Below are positions 26,294 to 38,300 of a DNA stretch of 64,000 nt, piece after piece. The position numbers were made by a program, and so were the translations under genes. Position 1 is the stretch's first letter. The number at the start of each line of letters is the position of its first letter. The notes beneath the pieces were generated by a model that saw only the letters and a list, made by a program, of their open reading frames with translations, ran no database searches and was not told the DNA's origin. The stretch is from positions 62,001-126,000 of the forward strand of contig NZ_BCXH01000005.1 in assembly GCF_001895005.1 (NCBI RefSeq), given 5' to 3'. The DNA comes from Rhodococcus yunnanensis NBRC 103083 (GTDB taxonomy: Bacteria > Actinomycetota > Actinomycetes > Mycobacteriales > Mycobacteriaceae).

Positions 26294-27005
26294 TCGATCA
26301 GCGGTGATGACCGCGTCGCTGGTTTTGGGAGCCGTCGTCGTGGCCGGAGCAATCGGCGCTGGCCTGTACTACGACTCGACACGCACGGAATCCGCAGCAG
26401 CAGAGACAGTATCGGTCTACACCCCGCCGGTGGGACTCGGCGGGCCGAGTGCAGTGTTCATCGGAGACTCGTACACCTCCGGCGCCGGGGCGAGCGAACC
26501 GGTCAAGCGGTGGACATCGCTGGTGGCCACCGACAACTACTGGAACGAGGAGAACCTCGGCATCGGGTCGACCGGTTACGTGACGGCGGCAGCGGAGTGC
26601 GGTGGTACGCCGTGCGCGAACTACCAGAGTGTGGCCGACACTGCCATCTCGCTCCACCCACGCATCGTCGTCGTCAGCGGAGGGCTCAACGATTTCACGG
26701 CGTTCGTGGACGACCCCGCCCCTGTGGTCGAGGCCATCTACGAAACACTCGGCAAGCTCCGCGCCGGACTTCCCGATGCGCGGATCATCACCGTCGGACC
26801 CTCTGCGGCAGGCGATGTTCCGCCGTTCATCACCGCCTACGAGAGCGTGGTCCGCGACGCCTCGGCGGCCGTGGGCGCGCAGTTCATCTCACTGATCGAC
26901 CCCGTCGACGTGGTCACCGAGGACATGATCGCCCCGGACGGCATCCACGTCGACGACCGCGGACACGCCGCGATCGCCGAGCGGGTGAACGAGGAACTGA
27001 ACTAG
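26286..27005 (+). CDS. SGNH/GDSL-family hydrolase, membrane-anchored or secreted
   Basis: 239 residues. One N-terminal hydrophobic helix (ASLVLGAVVVAGAIGAGLYY) then the SGNH blocks: AVFIGDSYTSGAGAS (block I, Ser), IGSTGYV (block II Gly), VVVSGGLNDF (block III Asn) and APDGIHVDDRGHAAIA (block V, D-x-x-H). Members hydrolyse ester bonds, including acetyl esters on polysaccharides. Placed after four acyltransferase genes, it is a plausible deacetylase or esterase of the same product, working outside the cell. Its stop shares the palindrome CTAG with the convergent DUF4012 gene. Confidence 0.82.
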   Translation: MPDRSAVMTASLVLGAVVVAGAIGAGLYYDSTRTESAAAETVSVYTPPVGLGGPSAVFIGDSYTSGAGASEPVKRWTSLVATDNYWNEENLGIGSTGYVTAAAECGGTPCANYQSVADTAISLHPRIVVVSGGLNDFTAFVDDPAPVVEAIYETLGKLRAGLPDARIITVGPSAAGDVPPFITAYESVVRDASAAVGAQFISLIDPVDVVTEDMIAPDGIHVDDRGHAAIAERVNEELN

Positions 27006-28777
27006 CACTCCGGTACGTCGACGGTGATGGACGGCTCGTCCACCAACGGCTGGGCCGGTACCACAGCGGCGCCGGGGACCGACGGCTCTTCGAGCTCCCA
27101 TGTCACGGTGGAGGATTCACCGGGCGGAACGGTGACGTAAGCGGCCTGGACCGGGCGGCCCAGCTCGGTGCCCTTCTGCACCGAGAAGGCGCTGACACCG
27201 TCGACCGTCATCGACGTGATCTTTGCGCCCTGAGTTCCGTACAGGTATGCGATGGACTCGTTGGTGCCGTACGGAACTCCCGGCTGGAACGTGCTGGCGA
27301 CGTAGGTGGTCAAACCATTGGGATCGACGGTGTTGGTCAGCGTGGCCGTCACGGTCGACTTACGCGTCGGGCCGGCGCAGGTCTCGGCGGTGTAGGTGAT
27401 GTCGCGGGTGAGGTAGTAATCGAGCTTGTTACCACCTGCGTTGTTGACGATCACATTGGCGTACGGCGCCGGGTCGTCGGGCAGTGTGTGGCCGATCTTG
27501 GTGGACGCCAACACTTCCTGCGCGGCCGGGTCGGCGCTCCACACCGAGATGCGCCCCTCGCTGCCCGCGCGGCCCACGGCGTCGAGCAGCTTGCGCGTCG
27601 GAGCCTTACCTGTGGTCATCTTGGTGACGACGGCCTGCGAGATCTCCTGCAGGTAGGCCTTGCGGGCGATCTGGTCGTCGCCGAAGCGGGAGTAGGCCGT
27701 CGACAGTGTCACCTCGACCACGTTGTCGCCGGAGATGACCTCGCCGTCGGCCAGGGTGACCGGGCCGGTGGCGTCGAGAATGTAGCTCAGCGCAATGGGA
27801 TCGGTCGCGATGGCGCCGTCGAGCGGCTCTCCTGTCTGCTCGGTCCACATCGATGTCCAGATCTGGCCTGCATACGGAAAGTTGGGGCTCGCGTTGGAGT
27901 TGCGGAAGTCGACCGTCGTGTTCCGCGGTGCCCACAGTGCGGTGTACTCGGGTCCCAGGTCGATCGGCTGCTTCGCGAAGTCCAGATCGCTGTTGCTGCC
28001 GAGAGTGTCGACGCGGGCAGTTCCGTTGTCGGCGCGCAGAATTCCGAAGCCGCCGAGCAAGCCGCCGGTGCCGCGGGCCTCGGCGTTGGTCTGGAACGCC
28101 AGGAAGTACGAGCGCGGGCCGTCGGCGCCCATCATGGCAGGCACGATCCGGCTCGCCTGGTACGTGCTGGTCAGCAAGCCGGACAGGTCGTGTGTCTGGT
28201 TCTCGAGCTGGACCCTGGCGTCGTCGACGACACCGAGGTACGCAGGCGCGTCGATCGCCTGGGCCTGCGCGTAAAGGGCCTGTGCCGCTGCGGAGGTGGA
28301 CTGCAGTACCGGCTCGGCGTCGGTGAGCGCCTGCAGATTCACCCGGCCACCGCCCTCGATGATGCTGTTGGGCGAGATGCTCGCACTCGCCCGCGAGGCA
28401 GGCTCGAGCACGTCGACCGCGAGACCCTGCACCACATCGGTGATATCGACGACGGTCGCCAGCGGGCTGCCGAGGAACGGAATGGCTGCGGCGACGGTGA
28501 ACGGCAACGACGACGCGGCGTCGTGCGCCTTGTCGGCCGAGTCGATCGCCTCGCTCGCCGCGGACTGAGCCCCGGCCACATCGCCGTCGAGCAATTCGTT
28601 CTTCGACGCGTTGGCCGCGTCGCGTGTGGTTTCGAGGTTGGACTTGGCGCTCACCGCCTCGACCGCCAGCCAGACGAGGAAGGCGATCAGAAGCACCGCC
28701 ACGACGAGGACACCCAGCAAGATGGGGCGCTTGGTGCTCCGGCGTGACGGCGGGCGGGTTTCGGTGCCAGTGGTCAT
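27002..28777 (-). CDS. DUF4012 domain-containing membrane protein
   Basis: About 591 residues from ATG 28777 (AGGAG 10 bases upstream); an upstream in-frame start at 28831 adds 18 residues. One transmembrane helix near the N-terminus (ILLGVLVVAVLLIAFLVWLAV), then a helical ectodomain and a DUF4012 core: GADGPRSYFLAFQTNAEARGTGGLLGGFG, core NAEARGTGGLLGGFGI, DLGPEYTALW and ASPNFPYAGQIWTSMW. Function of the family is unknown; members are frequent beside actinobacterial exopolysaccharide genes, and the fold is distantly like LytR-CpsA-Psr-type ectodomains. A cell-surface role in polymer handling is only a hypothesis. Confidence 0.85.
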   Translation of the reverse strand: MTTGTETRPPSRRSTKRPILLGVLVVAVLLIAFLVWLAVEAVSAKSNLETTRDAANASKNELLDGDVAGAQSAASEAIDSADKAHDAASSLPFTVAAAIPFLGSPLATVVDITDVVQGLAVDVLEPASRASASISPNSIIEGGGRVNLQALTDAEPVLQSTSAAAQALYAQAQAIDAPAYLGVVDDARVQLENQTHDLSGLLTSTYQASRIVPAMMGADGPRSYFLAFQTNAEARGTGGLLGGFGILRADNGTARVDTLGSNSDLDFAKQPIDLGPEYTALWAPRNTTVDFRNSNASPNFPYAGQIWTSMWTEQTGEPLDGAIATDPIALSYILDATGPVTLADGEVISGDNVVEVTLSTAYSRFGDDQIARKAYLQEISQAVVTKMTTGKAPTRKLLDAVGRAGSEGRISVWSADPAAQEVLASTKIGHTLPDDPAPYANVIVNNAGGNKLDYYLTRDITYTAETCAGPTRKSTVTATLTNTVDPNGLTTYVASTFQPGVPYGTNESIAYLYGTQGAKITSMTVDGVSAFSVQKGTELGRPVQAAYVTVPPGESSTVTWELEEPSVPGAAVVPAQPLVDEPSITVDVPEC

Positions 28778-29363
28778 GTCCCGAGGGCTCCTAGAAAGAG
28801 TGGTAAGAGGACGATTCAGAGACGAGATCAAAACGCTGCACGGAACACTAGTGCGTCCGAGCCGAGTCGGCGCACACGACGCCGATGTAATTCGAGCGAA
28901 TGAATTGATCGCATTTCAGTCGGGGCGCTCGGTCGGAAAGCGAAAGTACGGGTCCGAGATCGTAACGTGATGGTGGTTACACCCGCCGAACGCAGTGGGC
29001 CGAAGCGGTGCGCGAGGCCACGGAAGCTGCGACGAGCAGGCGATCGTGTTCGGTCTCGGCGGTCTGTAATCGGCCCCAGCCTTTGTGGATCGAACAGTGA
29101 TCCGAACCAAAACAATCGAAATGACTTTTTGTCACGAGATCGTCGGAATTTAGCCGAAAAGGCCTGGACGGGCGCGCAAAAGTATTGTCTGCGATCAGGC
29201 ATTACGAGTAGAGCAAATAGCGCTGGTCCACTAGTTTGTAGAAGGGGTGCTGAGAATCAACGTTGCTGAGCGGCGTTCGGCGTGGCAATCGCTTCGCCGT
29301 CCAAGCAGTGATCGTTCATGCAGTGATCGTTCGAGCAGTGATCGTTGAGGAGGGGTAGTACAG
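28778..29363. promoter_or_regulatory. Long divergent control region between DUF4012 gene and NRPS operon
   Basis: Nearly 590 bases without a gene, with an A/T-rich block at 29100-29230. Visible signals: an interrupted palindrome GTAAC-9 bases-GTTAC at 28962-28980, a TTGTCT hexamer at 29185-29190 that could serve as a -35 element, and three direct 15-bp repeats immediately before the NRPS ribosome site. Both the DUF4012 and NRPS transcripts must start here. The size suggests dedicated regulation of the NRPS, but no known regulator box was recognised. Confidence 0.5.
29305..29349 (+). repeat. Three tandem 15-bp repeats ahead of the NRPS start
   Basis: GCAGTGATCGTTCAT, GCAGTGATCGTTCGA and GCAGTGATCGTTGAG follow one another exactly from 29305, differing only in the last three bases. 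The third runs into the ribosome-binding site GAGGAGG (29347-29353), 10 bases before GTG 29364. Could be operator sites or a variable-number repeat tuning translation. Confidence 0.75.
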
Positions 29364-32300
29364 GTGGCGTCAGAAGTCGGAGTTCCGGTCGAAGTCGATC
29401 GGTTCCCACTGTCCGCGGCGCAGCTCAACATCTACTTCGCCCAGAAACTCGCCCCGCAGGTTCCCTTCACCATCGCGCAGTACGTCGAGATCCGCGGCGA
29501 CATCGACCCGGCCACGCTGATCCGCGCCACCGACATCGCGTGCCGCGAGCTCGAATCACCCGGCGTCCGCCTCGGCGAGAGCGACGGCCGGCCGTACCAG
29601 TGGTACGACGACAACGTTCCGTACGCCATGATCTACCGCGACCTCCGGGATCACGCCGACCCCGTCGGATATGCGCTCGAGTACATGGACGAGCAATATC
29701 GCAAGCCGGTGGACTTGGTCCGCGATCAGCTGATCGCCTCCGAGATCATCCAGGTCGGCGACACGCACTACTTCTGGTACAGCCGCGCACACCACGTCGT
29801 CATGGACGGGCTCGGCGCAATCTCGGTGCAGGAGCGCACCGCTGCGGCATACACCGCGCTGCAGGCGGGTACCGACATCCCCAAGACACGTGCTGTCGGC
29901 GTCCGCGCCATCTACGACTACGAGACCGCGTACCCCGGGTCGAGTCGCTACGACACCGACCGCGCGTACTGGGTCGGCAGGCTCGACGGGCACGACGACG
30001 CACCTCGCCTGGCCGGTAACGCCGGTGGGTCCGTCCCCAGCGATGTCTCGGTCGGCGTCGGGGCAGTGCTCGACGCGGAACTCACCGACGCCATGGCCGA
30101 GGTTGCCCGCCGCTACAACTCCTCCGACGTCCCCGTCGTCCTCGCCACCTTCGCGCTGTATCTCGCCAGGATGACCGGCACCGACGACGTCATGCTCAGC
30201 CTCCCGGTCTCCGGCCGCGCGACGACGAAACTGCGCGAGAGCTCCGGGATGATGTCCAACATCGTGCCGCTGCGCATCGGCGTCGACCCGGACGTCACCA
30301 TCGAAGAACTGCTGCGACGCATCCAGGTCGAACTCACCGGCGCGCTTCGCCACCAGCGTTTCCGCGTCGAGGACATGCAGCGCGAGAACGACGCGAGTTT
30401 CGAGGGCAGCACCTCGGCAGGCCGAGGCGCGTTCGGCCCCACCGTCAACATCATGATGTACGACAGCACAATTCGCCTCGGTGACGTCATCGGCGAATAT
30501 CGGGTGCTCTCGAGCGGACCCATCGACGACATGATGGTCAACGTCTACCCCGGCGTCGCAGGGGCAAGCACCCGCGTCGACTTCCTGGGCAACCCGGCGA
30601 TCTACAGCACCGAGGAGCTCGGCGCGCACCACGAGCGGTTCCTGAGCCTGCTGCGCGCTGTCGTGGCGGCACCGGACGGAGTGCTGCTCGCCGACCTGAC
30701 CGTGCTGAGCGAGGCCGAAGAACGATCCTTGGTGCAGCCCACACCCGCAGGCCCGGCGCCCGCGCTGCTGCCGACGCTGCTACGGCCGGGGACCGTGGTG
30801 GGCGAGCTCGACTACGACGAGTTCCTCTCGCAGGCACACCATGTGGCCGCGCTGCTGCCCGCAGGCCCCGAGACGCGCATCGCGATCGCACTCGACCGGT
30901 CACCGCACTCGGTGCTCGCACTGTGGTCGGTCACGCTGGCCGGGGGCTCCTTCGTGCCGGTCGATCCACATGATCCACACGACCGGCTCGCGTCCCTGTT
31001 GGGCGCTGCCGGAGTGCGGTACGGCATCACCGACCGCGCGACGGCTCCCACGTTGCCCGGCGCGGTGCAGTGGACGGCGATCGAGGATCTCCTCGACTCG
31101 GACGCGCCTGCCTTCATCGAGCCTCGCGGCAGTATCGACAATGAGGCCTACCTCATCCACACCTCCGGTTCGACTGGAAAACCCAAGGCAGTCAGTGTCA
31201 CTCATCGCGGACTCGCCGCGATGGCGGTATCGGCTGCCGCGCGATACGGCATCACCGAATCCTCGCGTGTGCTGCACCTCGCGTCCCCGGTGTTCGACGC
31301 GTCCCTGCAGGAGATTCTGAGTGCGTTCGTCGCCGGTGCCACGCTGGTCATCGCACCGGCAGACGCACACGCAGGTCCTGCGCTCGCCGAGCTGCTGGAC
31401 ACCGAGCGGGTCACCCACCTGATCACTGCACCTGCCGTGCTGGCCACACTCGAACCCCTCGACGTCAAGGGCCTCGACGTGTTCGACGTCGGCGGCGAAG
31501 CCTGCAGCCCGGCACTGCGCGATCGGTTCGCGGCCGTGGGGCCGGCGATGCTCAACGCATACGGTCCCACCGAGGCGACGGTACTGGCCACACTGTCCAC
31601 GCCGATGGGCGTCGGCGAGCGGGTGAGCATCGGGGCGCCGCTGCCCGGCGTCCGTGCATTGGTGCTCGACGCGCGGCTGCGGCCCGTACCGCACGGCGGG
31701 CTCGGCGAGCTCTACCTCGGCGGCGACGGACTCGCCCGCGGCTACGACGGCCAGTTCGGTGTGACGGCCTCGCGGTTCGTCGCCGATCCGGCCTCGCCCG
31801 GGCAACGGCTCTATCGCACCGGAGATCTGGTGCGCTGGTCCGTCGACGGTGCCGCGCTCGAATTCCTCGGCCGCGCCGATCAGCAGGTGCAGCTGCACGG
31901 CCGGCGCATCGAACTCGGCGAAATCGAAAGTGTTGCAGCGCAGTTGGACGGTGTCGATGCCGTCGCGGTCGTGGTGCGCGGCGACCGACTCATCGCCTAC
32001 GTCGTCGGTAGAACCCAGGGTCTCGACGCACACCTGAAGGCGCTGCTGCCCGCATGGATGGTGCCCGGCCGAATCATCGAACTCGACCGATTGCCCACCA
32101 CGACAAGCGGTAAGCTCGACCGGCGCGCGCTGCCCGCACCCGACCAGTCCTTCGAATACACCCCGCCGCAGACCGATACCGAGCGGGCCGTCGCGGCCGT
32201 CTTCGCCGAAGTCCTCGGTGTCGCCGAGGTCGGCCGCAGCCACAGTTTTTTCGAACTCGGCGGCGACTCGCTCAGTGCGACGCGTGTGGTGGCTCGCCTC

Positions 32301-35300
32301 GGATCCGCGGTCTCGCTGTCGGTAGTGTTCGACACCCCGACGGTCGCGGCGATCGCGCATGCACTCGATTCGGGAGTCGAGCAGGACAATTCACTCGATC
32401 TCCTGGCCGTCGTCGTCCCGGATCGTGTCCCGCTGTCCTACACCCAGCAGCGGATGTGGTTCCTCAATCAGTTCGACTCGGAGTCGACCGCGTACACCAT
32501 GCCCGTCGCGCTTCGGCTGCCCGCAGACGGCGATCCCGCGCTGGTCGTCACCGCGTTGCGTGATGTGCTCGAGCGGCACGAGTCGCTGCGAACGTACTTC
32601 CCCGACGACGGCGACGGGCCGCAGCAAGTAGTCGTCCCCACCGCCGGTGTGCTGACCGAGATCCCCACGCGCACAGTGCAGGCCGAGCGGCTGGACACCG
32701 TCGTCGCGCAGCTGTCGAGTGTCGGGTTCGACGTCGCGGCCGAGGTACCCGTCCGAGCATCGTTGTTGAACCTCTCGTCCGGTGACACCGTCGTCGTCAT
32801 CGTGCTGCACCACATCTCGGTGGACGGATGGTCGATCGATCCTCTGGTCCGCGACTTCACCGTCGCCTACCTTGCCCGCGCCGCCGGACACGCACCCACG
32901 TGGTCCCGCCTGCGTGCCCAGTACAGCGAGTACGCGGTGTGGAACCGAGCCGTCGTCGACGCGGCCGCGGACGAGCAGTTGGCCTACTGGACCTCGGCGC
33001 TCACTGGCGACGGTCTCGCCGCACTGCCGACCGATCGGCCGCGTCCGCCGGTGCAGTCGATGGAGACCGGATCGGTGTCGCTGAACCTCGGCGCCGAGCT
33101 GTACGGCCAGCTACGCCGCCTGGCGCTGGCCGAGAACGTGACCTCGTTCATGGTGGTGCACGCGGCACTTGCGTTGACACTCAGTCGATTCAGCGGAGAC
33201 ACCAGGACCGTCGTCGGATCTCCATCGGCAGGCCGCGGGCACGCCGCGCTCGACGACATGGTCGGCATGTTCGTCAGCACCGTCCCACTCGCGGTCGACA
33301 TCGACCCGGGCGCACGCTTCACCGATCTCCTCGCCGCCGTTCGCCGCGCCGACCTGGACGCCTTCGCGCACTCCGACCTGCCGTTCGAGCGGATCGTCGA
33401 CGCGCTGGCCACCGATCGATCGCTGGATCGGCACCCGCTGTTTCAGGTGATGCTGGCGTTCGACAACGCACCGCACCGCTCGGTCGAGGACCTGCCGGTG
33501 ACCGTGCTGCCGATCACCACCAACACCTCCGAGTTCGACCTCAACCTCGTGCTCACCGAAACCCCAGACGGTATCGCAGGCGACATCGAATACGCCGTAG
33601 ACCTGTTCGACCACATCACCGTCGACCGTTTCGCCTCGGCCTTCGTCACCGTGCTCCGCGCCGTCGTCGAGGATCCGGCCGTGGTGGTCGGCGACATCGA
33701 ACTCGCCGAGCCCGCATACGTTCCCGGCGACGTCCCCGCGGGGACGCTGCTCGATCTCCTCGTTGCCGGAAATCTCGCTATCGATGGCGAAGAAGCAGTC
33801 ACCTACCGCGAGCTGGATTCGCGATCGAACAGGCTGGCGCGGTTGCTGATCGGCCGCGGCGCCGCACCCGAGACCACCGTCGCGCTGTCGCTGGAACGCT
33901 CCGCGCAGTACATCGTGGCACTGTGGGCCGTCGCGAAATCCGGCGCCGCGTTCGTTCCCGTCGATCCTGGCTTTCCCGCGCTGCGACGCGAGCAGATCCT
34001 CACCGGCACCTACCTCGGCTTCGGCGGCGACGAGCCCGGCGTGCAGTGGCTGGACGAGTCCGCGGCAGCCGAGTTCAGCGATGCGCCCGTCACCGATGCC
34101 GACCGGACGGCAGCGCTACTGCCCCAGCATCCGGCCTACGTCGTCCACACCTCCGGGTCCACCGGCACACCGAAACCCGTCACCGTGACCCACGCCGGGG
34201 TGTATGCGCTTGCCCAGCAGGTGGTTCCGCGTTACGACGTCACTTCGGACTCGCGGGTGCTGCACGGGTACTCGGTCAACTTCGATGCCGCGGTGCTCGA
34301 GCTGGTGCTCGCGTTCGGTGCAGGCGCCACCATGGTGATCGCGCCGATGGGCCTGTCGGGCGGCGAAGACATGGCACGCTTCCTCGACACCCACGCCGTC
34401 ACGCACTACCTCTCGACCCCGGCCGTCCTGGCAACGGTGCCGCCGGTCGACGGTGTCGCCACGGTCGCGGTCGGCGGCGATGTCCTCGGCGGCGACGTCG
34501 CCCGGCAGTGGGCACCCGGACGCCGAATGCTCAACGCGTACGGGCCATCCGAAGCTACCGTCGTCGCGACGCTCACCGAGCCGCTCTTGCCCGGAGACCC
34601 GGTCACCATCGGCGCCGCGTTGGACCACGTACATGCGCTCGTCCTCGATTCGAGGCTGCAGCCGGTGCCGGTCGGCGGGATCGGCGAGCTGTATCTCGGC
34701 GGCGCAGGTATCGCCCGCGGCTACCGCGGACGCAGCGGGCAGACCGCCGAGCGCTTCGTCGCCGCGCCGCACGGTCGGCGCCTCTACCGGACAGGTGATC
34801 TGGTGCGCGCCGACGGAACCGGTGCCTTCGGCTTCATCGGCCGCGTCGACTCCCAGGTTCAGATCCGCGGTGTCCGAATCGAACTCGGCGATATCGAAGC
34901 AGCTCTACTGGCCCACCCCGACGTCGACGCTGCCGCCGCGGACGTGCGCGACGGGTCGGTGTTCGCGTGGGTCGTCACGGGTGCGGCAGACACCGCTCTC
35001 ACGAGCTGGCTGTCGACCCGGCTGCCGCTGTCGATGATGCCCGCCTCGGTCGTGCGGGTCGAACGTCTACCCGTCACCGCCAACGGCAAGCTCGATCGCG
35101 GCGCGCTGGTCACCCCGGTGCCAGTGACGGGTGATCCGGCGGCGTCGCGGACGTTGACCGAGGACGTCATCGCCGGCATCTTCGCCGACACCCTCGGTAT
35201 CGCAGACTCGTCCGCCGACGCCAATTTCTTCGTCCAGGGCGGAGATTCACTGAGCGCGACGCGTGCGACGTCGCGGATCGGTGCTGCGCTCGGCACACAC

Positions 35301-38300
35301 GTTCCGGTACGCACGCTGTTCGAGGCGCCGACCGCGCGTGGGTTGGCCGCGGCGATCGACGAGCTGTCCGAGGCCTACGTACCGGCGCCTGCGCTCACCC
35401 ACCGCGCACCAGATGATGCACTCTCACCCGCCGAGCGCCGGATGTGGCTGCAGAACCGGTTCGACCCCACCTCGCCCGCCTACAACATCGCCTTCTCGCT
35501 CCCACTGCCCGCCGGCACCGACCTCGAGGTACTGCGCGCCGCGATCATCGACGTGCTGCGGCGGCACCTTCCGCTGCGCACGGTGTACGAGTCCACCGCC
35601 GACGGCCCCGTCACCACGCTGCTCGACGCCTCGGTGGTGGCCGCCTCGCTCGACGACCGACACACCGATGCGGCAGCACTGGCCGTCACCGGGTTCGACC
35701 TGACCGTCGAGGCGCCGGTGCGGCTCAATCTGGTGCGCCGCTTCGGGCGTCTCGAGCTGGTGGTGGTGGCCCATCACATCGCTGTCGACGGCCTCTCGCT
35801 CGCGCCGCTGATACGAGATGTCGATACCGCACTGACCGCGCGGACAGCCGGACTGCAGCCCGAATTCACGCCACTGACAGTCGATTACGCCGACTACCGG
35901 GTGTGGCAGCAGGACGTTCTCGACGTCGTCGCCGCCGAGCAGCTCGGCTACTGGCGCCGCACACTCGCAGGACTGCCGGACTATTTGGAACTGCCCACCG
36001 GCACACCCGACCCGTTCGAGGACGCAACCGCCGTGGCGTTCGAGATCGATGCCGCCGTGCTCGCCGAACTGCGCGGATTGGCCAACCGGCTGGGCGCAAC
36101 ACTGTTCGTGGTGATCCACGCGGCGCTCGCCGCCGTACTCGCCGAAGCGAGCGGAACCAGGGACATCGCCATCGGCACCCCGGTATCGGGAAGAACCGAA
36201 CCCGCACTCGACGACCTGGTCGGCATGTTCGTCGGCACCATCGTGCTGCGCACCGACGTACCACCGAACAAGACGTTCGAGGAGTTCGTCACCGACGTCC
36301 GCAACATCGACCTCGACGCCTTCGCCCACTCGTCCGTGCCGTTCGACTGGGTCGTCGACGCCGTCGAACCGACCCGGGTGGTCGACTCGCACCCACTGTT
36401 CCAGGTACTGCTGGCCGTCGGAGCACTCGAGATCCCGGAACTGGATCTGGGCTCGGGCATCACCATGCCCGAGCGGATCGCCATCGCCGCAACACAGTTC
36501 GACCTCGAAGTCGTCATCGAACACACCGCCGACGGCCTCAGCGGACAACTCGCCTACAACGCAGATCGCTTCGAGCGGTCGGTGTGCCAGGCCCTCGCGG
36601 ATCGGCTCACCGCGGTACTGAACTCCGTTGCGGCGCAGCCGACCATCCAACTCGGCAGCACCGCCTTCCTTTCCCCCTGCCCCGACGTCGTGACGCGGGG
36701 TGGTGGGGCACTCGATCCGTACACCCTCGCCGACCTCGTCCGCCGAGCGGCAGCGCAGTGGCCGAACGCGACCGCTGTCGTCGACGGCGCCGACTCCATC
36801 ACGTACGCCGAGTTGGATCGACGGTCGAATGCGGTGCTGGAGAACATTCTCGACGAGGGTGCGCAGCCGGGCACGCTGGTGGCTGTCGCGTTGCCGCGCT
36901 CGATCGACCTGGTGACCGCCGTGTGGGCCGTGGCGAAAAGCGGGGCGGGATACCTGCCGATAGATCCGAAGCACCCGGCCGCGCGCATCGCGGAGATCAT
37001 CGAGCACGCACAACCCGTCACCGGTGTCACCCGCGCGTCCCTGGCCCCGCCCGGCGGCAACTGGGTGCTCGTCGACGACGCGGAATCCTCCTACGAGCCA
37101 GAGTCTTCCTACAAGCCAGGGTCTTTCGCCGCACACGTCGACGACACCGCCTATGTCATCTACACCTCGGGATCGACCGGTGCTCCCAAAGGTGTGCGCG
37201 TGACGCACCGCGGGATCGCGGACCTGGTGCAGAGCCAGCGTGATCTGTTCGGTGTCGACGAGGACTCGCGCGTATTGCAGTTCGCATCACCGGGATTCGA
37301 CGCGTCGGTCTTCGAGATGCTGTTGGCTCTCGGCGCAGGTGCCGGCCTGGTCGTGGTGCCGTCGGACGTGTACGCCGGCCGCGAACTCGAATCGGTCATC
37401 CGCAGCGGCGGTGTGACGCACGTATGCCTGACGCCGACCGTCCTGCAGATCACCGACCCTGCCGCGACACCGTCGGTGCAGGTGGTCGTCATGGCAGGTG
37501 AGGCCGCGAACTCCGAACTGGTCCAACGCTGGAACCTCGGTGCTACGGTGTTCAACGCGTACGGGCCCACCGAGACCACGATCATGGCGACATCCACTCC
37601 GGCGCTCGGTTATTCGAGCACCGTCACCATCGGCGGGCCGGTCCGCGGGTTCGACGCCGTGGTGCTCGACACCCGGCTGCGTCCGGTGCCGGACAACGTG
37701 GTGGGGGAGCTGTACCTCGGCGGTTCTGGATTGGCCGAAGGGTATCTGGACCAGCCGGCACTGACCGCCGGACGCTTCGTGCCGAACCTGCTCGCCGGCA
37801 ACGGAACACGGCTCTACCGCACCGGAGATCTGGTTCGGTGGACCACGCACCGCGGTGTCCGCGAGCTCGAATACCTCGGACGTGTGGATTCGCAGGTCAA
37901 GATCCGCGGCCATCGCGTCGAACTGGCGGAGGTGGAGGCCGCGCTGCTGCGGCATCCGGCCGTCGAACAGGCATCCGTTGTGGGTCAAGGCAATTCGCTG
38001 GCAGCGTACGTCGTCGGCGACGGCGACGCGGGAGCCGTCCGCGAGTTCCTGACGCGCACCATCCCCGCCTACATGGTGCCCGGCACGGTCACCGTCGTCG
38101 ATGCGCTGCCGATGTCGATCTCTGGGAAGGTCGATGCGAGCCGCCTGCCCGAGCCGACTCTGCCGAGAACGCAGCACCTGGAACCGTCGACCCCGCTCGA
38201 ACACAGTGTGCGGGCGTCGTTCGCCGAGGTGCTCGAGCTGGATCCCGAGCGAATCGGTGTGGACGACAACTTCTTCGACCTCGGCGGTCACTCGTTGTCG

